DNA of 64,000 bases from assembly GCA_033239525.1 (NCBI GenBank), contig BSYO01000016.1:3005333-3069332 (forward strand). Direction: 5' to 3'. Positions 59,595 through 64,000 of the stretch are shown here, piece after piece. Every line of letters starts with the position of its first letter. Position 1 is the stretch's first letter. The stretch is from Nepenthes gracilis. Lineage: Eukaryota > Streptophyta > Magnoliopsida > Caryophyllales > Nepenthaceae. A program made the position numbers and the translations under genes. Under the pieces are notes generated by a model. The model made no database searches and was not told the DNA's origin. It worked only from the letters and a program-made list of their open reading frames with translations.

Positions 59595-60392
59595 CTACCA
59601 CCGATCCCAATTTTCTAACGGCAAGCGCCGCCGCACAAGTTTTGGAGCTGTCGGCTTCTCGATTACTGCCTTCCAGATTTCAACATCGAGATAGATTGGT
59701 CGATCGAGAGTGAGAGACAGAGAGAGGAATCTCGAATCTGAGTCTGAGAGACAGAGGAGAAAAATCTCAAAATCTCATCAGTCAACTGAGTGTATGAGAA
59801 GGGAGAGTATCCTTAGGAGAAAAATAGTAAAAGAATGGTGGAAGGCTCTTCCTTGCTGCCGCTGAGTCGCTGACTATTGAGTTTTCTAAAGCATTTTATT
59901 TCCTGCGATCTGAAACACCTCACAAATCGCCGTTAAGTATGCCCTAGTTGCCCCACCCCATTTACTCTCTCCCCCTCTCTCTCGTATCTGAGTTTGCTTT
60001 ATTGCTTCACCAGCCTTTTTGGTTCATTCAAATCTTCTCCTCTCTGGCTCTGCAATTTTCCCCTTTTGTCTTGTCATTTTTGCCAATTGATTACGATTTT
60101 GATTCTCTGTCTTACCAGAACTGTGAGTCTCTGATGGTAGTCATTCAACGCGTCATTTAATGCACTGCGTAGAAGACGTTTAATCGGAAGTAGTCCTTAC
60201 CCGGGGGTGTGGTGGGGGCTCACTCTCTGTTTCGCATACGCACGCTGAAAAGAAAACGGGTGCCACTGATTGCTGCGCTGTTTCTTTGTACTTCTGAATT
60301 CCAGCAGCTTTCTCTCACCTCCGGAACATCTCGTTTCCGCCATTGTTAAGTGCTTCTTCTTTGCGAAATCCCTGCACGTTTCTCGATTCCAG
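59595..60392 (+). other. 5' leader with upstream ORFs
   Basis: About 800 nt between the predicted start site and the coding ATG, GA-rich at 59705-59760 and CT-rich near 59955-60065. Upstream ORFs include 59835-59873 (12 codons plus stop), 59939-59947 (Met-Pro-stop) and a nine-codon one from 60133. A leader intron could remove some of them; I could not place one with confidence. Confidence 0.45.
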
Positions 60393-61034
60393 ATGTTGAC
60401 GTGTATAGCGTGTTCGAAGCAATTGACCGGCGGATCTCTGCAACAACAGAAGCAAGATGAAGACGACGCCATCGCAACGCCAAGAACGAAGCACACCATT
60501 AAGATTCTCACCACTCAAGTAAATCACATTAAATTCCTCATAAATAACGTAGTGTGGGTCTCTTAACATGGATAATGATGTGCAAATCACTTTACCACCT
60601 TCATTTTTTGTCTCCCTGGAAGCTGAGCTTGAACAGTTTAAAACTATATAATTATGCTGATTGCAGATCAAGGACATGGTGCTGAGGGCTTCAGGTGCGT
60701 ACAAGAGCTGCAGGCCGTGTTCTGGTTGCAGCGAGAATGTGAATCATGGTGAATCTGATCTGGGATCGGCGTCTAAGAGGTTTAATTGTGCGTACAGGAG
60801 GACAGCGGACTCGAATTCGACACCGAAGATTTTGGGGAAGGAAATCGAAGCTAGGCTTAAGGGGCTGTCTAGCGGGGAAGGAACTCCAGTGTCAGTTAGT
60901 AGCAGAACGGAGTCGATTGTGTACATGGAGGAGGATGAGCCCAAGGAATGGGTTGCTCAGGCTGAGCCTGGCGTGCTTATCACTTTTGTTTCAATGCCTC
61001 AGGGTGGGAACGATCTCAAGCGAATTCGATTTAG
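60393..61034 (+). CDS. BRXL4: BREVIS RADIX-like protein, 5' exons (gene continues past window)
   Basis: BRX family proteins are plant-specific, membrane-associated regulators of polar auxin transport and cell polarity. Exon 1 is 60393-60518 (42 aa) and exon 2 is 60667-61034. The intron is CAA/gtaaat ... ttgcag/ATC; exon 2 ends TTTAG/gtactt in phase 2. The N-terminus MLTCIACSK has the two cysteines (4, 7) that are palmitoylated in BRX. Then come QIKDMVLRASGAYKSC, GKEIEARLKGLSSGEGTP and the first BRX repeat from EPKEWVAQAEPGVLITFVSM to NDLKRIRF. The linker resembles the BRXL2/BRXL4 subgroup more than BRX itself (from memory). The next exon (expected REMFDKW-like) is not in the remaining 3 kb. 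Start chosen by family N-terminus. Confidence 0.88.
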
Positions 61035-61414
61035 GTACTTCTTTCTCTTATGGCCATCAATTTTCGATCCTGATTATAGGTTACAAATTAATTTGTTTTT
61101 ATTTGATTGCAATATAGATTACTGATGTTAATCTTATTTGTTAATTGTAATTATGTGGTTTATGACTTGATGGACTTTTTTTGTATTGCCAAATCATGAT
61201 GAACTTGTAATATGTTGGATTCCCCAGCATTTCACATTTACAAGAAGGTAGTGGGCATAGATGGGGCATGCCAAGGGATGTGCGATTTTGCCTTCAGGAT
61301 GAAGAAAAGAGTTTACAATACGTTGTTTATATCACTTAGTAAATTGTACATTGTTTATAGAGTCCAATTATTTGAGGCAAAATTGAACTTCATCCGGAGA
61401 TTTAGTGCAATAAG

Positions 61415-62229
61415 TGTTGGGTTATGGGTCACTCTCGTGTGAGCCCATATCCACTTGATGTGCCAATTGATGGTAAGAATGATGAGTATTTTCGCGCATG
61501 TGAAAGCATGATGAAGGCCTGATGTGCCAATTTCGGTAGCATCACACCCGAGTCGCCATTGAGGCGCGGTTTCCAGAAGGTGGCGCTCAATGAGTGTCCG
61601 ATGCGCGATTTCTAGAATGTAGGTGCTCGATGAGCGTACGAGGTGTCATTGAAGCCCATTTTCCAGAACATGTGCGCCCAATGAGCGCCCGATAGACGCT
61701 CAAGCATCATTTCCAAAAGTATCGCGTTCGAGCTGCGCCTGATTAGCGCTCAAGCACGATCCAGATGATAATAATGCTGCTGACGCGTGTTAGGGTTTAT
61801 TCTCTACATTCTGAGAGCCGTTTAGAGAGAGAAAAGAAAAGAAAGAGAGATAAAAAGGAGAAGAGAAAGATTTGTGTATCCGTTTGTCTTACGAATTAAG
61901 TTCCAATCTCTGTCAACCGTGGGCACCCTGTTCTTGCCGTTAAGAAGAACGCTTATCGAGTTTTATTTATTCTCTTTTATCTTATATTCTCTATTATACG
62001 GACTTGTTTTGAAACAAGGTTGCTTGACCTTATATGTGGGGTTTGTGTAATCGTGACATTGTATGATAGAGATATTTTCGAACCTTGAGTCCCATGGTTT
62101 TTTTCCCTAATTTAAAGGAGAGTTTTTCACGTAAAATCGTGCATTTATCGATTATGTATACTTGTTGTGTGCTTGTCATATAATATTGTGTGTTTCCTCG
62201 CGGTTCAAATAGTCGGTCGGACCCCAACA
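61415..62229 (+). mobile_element. Ty1/copia solo LTR with perfect 5-bp target duplication
   Basis: 815 bp from TGTTGGGTTATGGG to GGACCCCAACA, flanked on both sides by ATAAG (61410-61414 and 62230-62234). U3 has about 50-bp subrepeats. A GA tract (61822-61870) marks the leader. The copia-type U5 has CCATGGTTTTTTTCCC and TTTTTCACGTAAAATCG. No internal domain, so it arose by LTR-LTR recombination. Same orientation as the host gene. Confidence 0.92.
61570..61765 (+). repeat. tandem subrepeats in LTR U3, about 50-bp period
   Basis: Units start TTTCCAGAA or a close variant at 61570, 61609, 61660 and 61710 (a partial one near 61758). Each carries GCGCTCAATGAGCG/GCTCAAGC-like words. They lie directly upstream of the inferred transcription start of the solo LTR. 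Confidence 0.75.
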
Positions 62230-62271
62230 ATAAGAGTATTGATTCATCAGCAAATCATAGATATAGCTCTT

Positions 62272-63067
62272 TGTTGGGATTTAACACTCGGATACACCTG
62301 ACTAGATATAACGGAACAAACCTGAACCCCTCATCAACTGCTAGCCACCAAATTTGTATACACAAGAAACAAATCATACGCAATAATTTTTATCGTGGAA
62401 TACCCTTTTCAACAAAGGAAAAAATTACGAAATAAATTCAGAATAAATCAATTATAAATAGTGCCGGTTACATAACCCTTTCCGAAATTCCTTTACTCCG
62501 AACCCAAGTGAAAAATAATTAAATATAATCCCCTCTCAATACATTCGACAACTCACAAGAGAAATATAATAAGAAAAAGAGTAAGCAAATGAAAAGACGT
62601 TTTTAGAAATCATCTTCAAAACGATGTACTCAACTTTGGTGAAAAACAGAACTAAAATCGGATTTTTACCTGACTCTGAACCCCTTCCTCTTCTATCTTC
62701 TTCCTGCCTCTCTCACTGTATGACGCCCCTTATGGAAAAATACTTCAGAAATTTTCATGGAACTAACCCTAAAATCGTGTTCGTACGATTTTATAAACCC
62801 TGAACTCGCTTGAGAGCCCATCAAGCGTCAAGCCTTTGGAATTGGTCACTGAGTGCGGATCAGGCGTGCACATTCTGGACTTTCGTTTCTTCGCTACTCG
62901 AGCGAGCCTCGAGCGCAGAATTTGACCACTGCGCACAATTTGACCACTGCCTCTTGGCTGCTTGCCGCTTGTGCGAACACTCCAATTCTCGTACGAATCC
63001 CACACGATCTTTTGATGACCTTCTATTTGTTAGAATACCCACAAAGGAGTAACTAAAAAGCCTAACA
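62272..63067 (-). mobile_element. Ty1/copia solo LTR, reverse orientation
   Basis: 796 bp. Reversed, it runs TGTTAGGCTTTTTAG to AAATCCCAACA. U3 has CTCGAGC words (62896-62917), a TATA-like TTTATAAAATCG (62787-62798) and a GA tract; U5 has CCTTTGTTGAAAAGGG and TTCCACGATAAAA. The tail TTTGGTGGCTAGCAGTTGAT corresponds to TTTGGTGGTCAACAATTGAT in the POLD4-intron LTR. The flanks (CTCTT and CTGCA) do not match. Only 42 bp separates it from the other solo LTR. Confidence 0.8.
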
Positions 63068-63094
63068 CTGCACCATTTTTAGGTCCTACCATGA

Positions 63095-63375
63095 AAGAAA
63101 TTATTGGTATCAATATCGGTCATAGAAATATCGTTATTGAACAATATGTATTAGTATCAAATATATTGGATAGAAAAAAAATTTAAAAATCGTAATATGA
63201 TAGCACCATATTGGCTGATTTCTAAATATCAGTTAATATATTGTGATATATCGACTGATATGAAAATATATCATGATATTATTACGATATTGAAAAATAT
63301 CAATATTAAAGAGCTTTGATACTAACACACATTGGCTGTTATTATAATATCGATTGATATTTACATTAATGTGTC
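63095..63375. repeat. second copy of the ATATCGATAT-type dispersed repeat
   Basis: TGGTATCAATATCGGTC, GAAATATCGTTATTG, TATTGGATAGAAAA and ATATCGACTGATATG share words and approximate order with 51975-52160. Here it lies in the BRX family intron. Confidence 0.5.
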
Positions 63376-64000
63376 CTACTAAAGTAAATTTTGGTTTTAT
63401 TGGATTCTCTATGTTCTTTTACAGTACTTGACATTTGTGATTTTCATGAGACCTTTTGATATAGTTAATGATGCATGCATAGAGGATGACATCAGATGGG
63501 GACGATAATCTTGCTGTCTCTAGTTCCTTTTTGCCCTGTGTGTGGGGCAGCGGGTAGTTGCTCGTTCTCTTCATAGTACAGTAACAACTGAAACGAGCAT
63601 TAGCTTAGGTACCATGTCAATTAAACTATTTGAGGAACAAATATGAATTGTCTTCATTATGGTGTTGGCACCATTATAAAAAAGTTGAAGAAATAACTGA
63701 TAAACACTATTGAATTTTACACATAAGATTGGGTTCTATCTTTTTCTCTTTCCTTCTGGTTTTTAAGCACTATGGGATAGCATGATTCCATTTGTATGCT
63801 ACCCCTTTTTTAGGCTACTAAAAAAAAGAGGTTTCCATATGGACCAAAATCGTATCGCATGCATGGATGCCACAAAAAATAGTATTGCTCTCATTGTAGT
63901 TGGGATGCAAAAAAGAGGTTTTCTTCTTGTGGGCCAAAATTTTAAGCAGCTTTTGTATTAAATAATAATGCATCAGTGTGGTTTAGAGTGTTTCCTTTTG
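63376..64000 (+). other. remaining intron sequence
   Basis: Moderately AT-rich, no BRX exon, no ORF of note. TAGGCTACTAAAAAAAAGAGG and GATGCAAAAAAGAGG show a repeated AAAAGAGGTTT word (63824-63831 and 63911-63920). Confidence 0.5.

Larger units (their letters stand above)
61035..64000 (+). other. BRX family gene intron 2 (incomplete)
   Basis: At least 2966 nt with no acceptor plus BRX-like exon. It holds two copia solo LTRs (61415-62229 and 62272-63067), an ATATCGATAT-type repeat (63095-63375) and plain sequence to the window end. A frame at 61212-61442 has no BRX similarity and is not an exon. Confidence 0.7.

Noticed and set aside
60270..60392. N-terminal extension of the BRX family protein
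   Set aside because: The open frame upstream does not start with ATG, and the family N-terminus MLTCIACSK with its lipid-modified cysteines begins at 60393.
61212..61442. Possible third BRX exon
   Set aside because: No similarity to the conserved segment expected after the first BRX repeat; it runs into the solo LTR start.
1..64000. Previously undescribed multi-gene system
   Set aside because: Coding content is three unrelated plant genes plus retroelement remains. No cluster of linked unknown genes, no array of spacers and no defence-type operon is present; the unusual signals are in repeat structure.

Overview
The window looks like nuclear DNA of a flowering plant, most likely a eudicot. 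It is strongly AT-rich, has GT-AG introns, carries three plant-type protein genes and is otherwise filled with decayed LTR retrotransposons. I cannot name the species. I see no operons, CRISPR arrays, rRNA or confident tRNA genes, and no convincing new multi-gene system. The unusual content is in repeat architecture and in how repeats have entered introns and promoters.

Layout. 1-21950 is a nest of LTR retrotransposon debris. It holds LTRs in both orientations from one broad Ty3/gypsy group, a gag fragment (1496-1886), two integrase-end fragments (2382-3064 and 8043-8437, minus strand), a frameshifted gag-protease-RT-RNase H body (15236-17880, minus strand), and the remains of a Tat-lineage element with an antisense accessory ORF and a plus-strand LTR (about 18300-21946). 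21950-28570 is AT-rich intergenic DNA with a LINE tail and a solo LTR inserted next to it. 28580-33490 is POLD4, the small subunit of DNA polymerase delta, in two exons separated by a 4.3-kb intron that contains a Ty1/copia solo LTR. 33781-34690 is a degenerate tandem array of about 250-bp units.

36810-38921 is an intronless PPR gene of the PLS class, probably plastid-targeted and the counterpart of Arabidopsis At1g71460. 40391-40645 is a plastid-derived fragment. 41300-50200 is a second retrotransposon cluster with two long LTR copies, an unreadable interior and a peculiar mosaic copy. 50200-58990 is AT-rich with tandem repeats, an inverted repeat and another reverse LTR. From 58997 to the window end lies the 5' part of a BREVIS RADIX family gene: a MITE-like hairpin upstream, a TATA box, a long leader with small upstream ORFs, two coding exons, and the start of an intron of at least 3 kb that holds two copia solo LTRs, one with a perfect 5-bp target duplication.

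The three genes are unrelated in function (DNA replication, organelle RNA processing, polar growth signalling) and simply share a TE-rich neighbourhood. Coordinates of old LTRs are approximate unless a terminal TG/CA and flanking duplication are stated.
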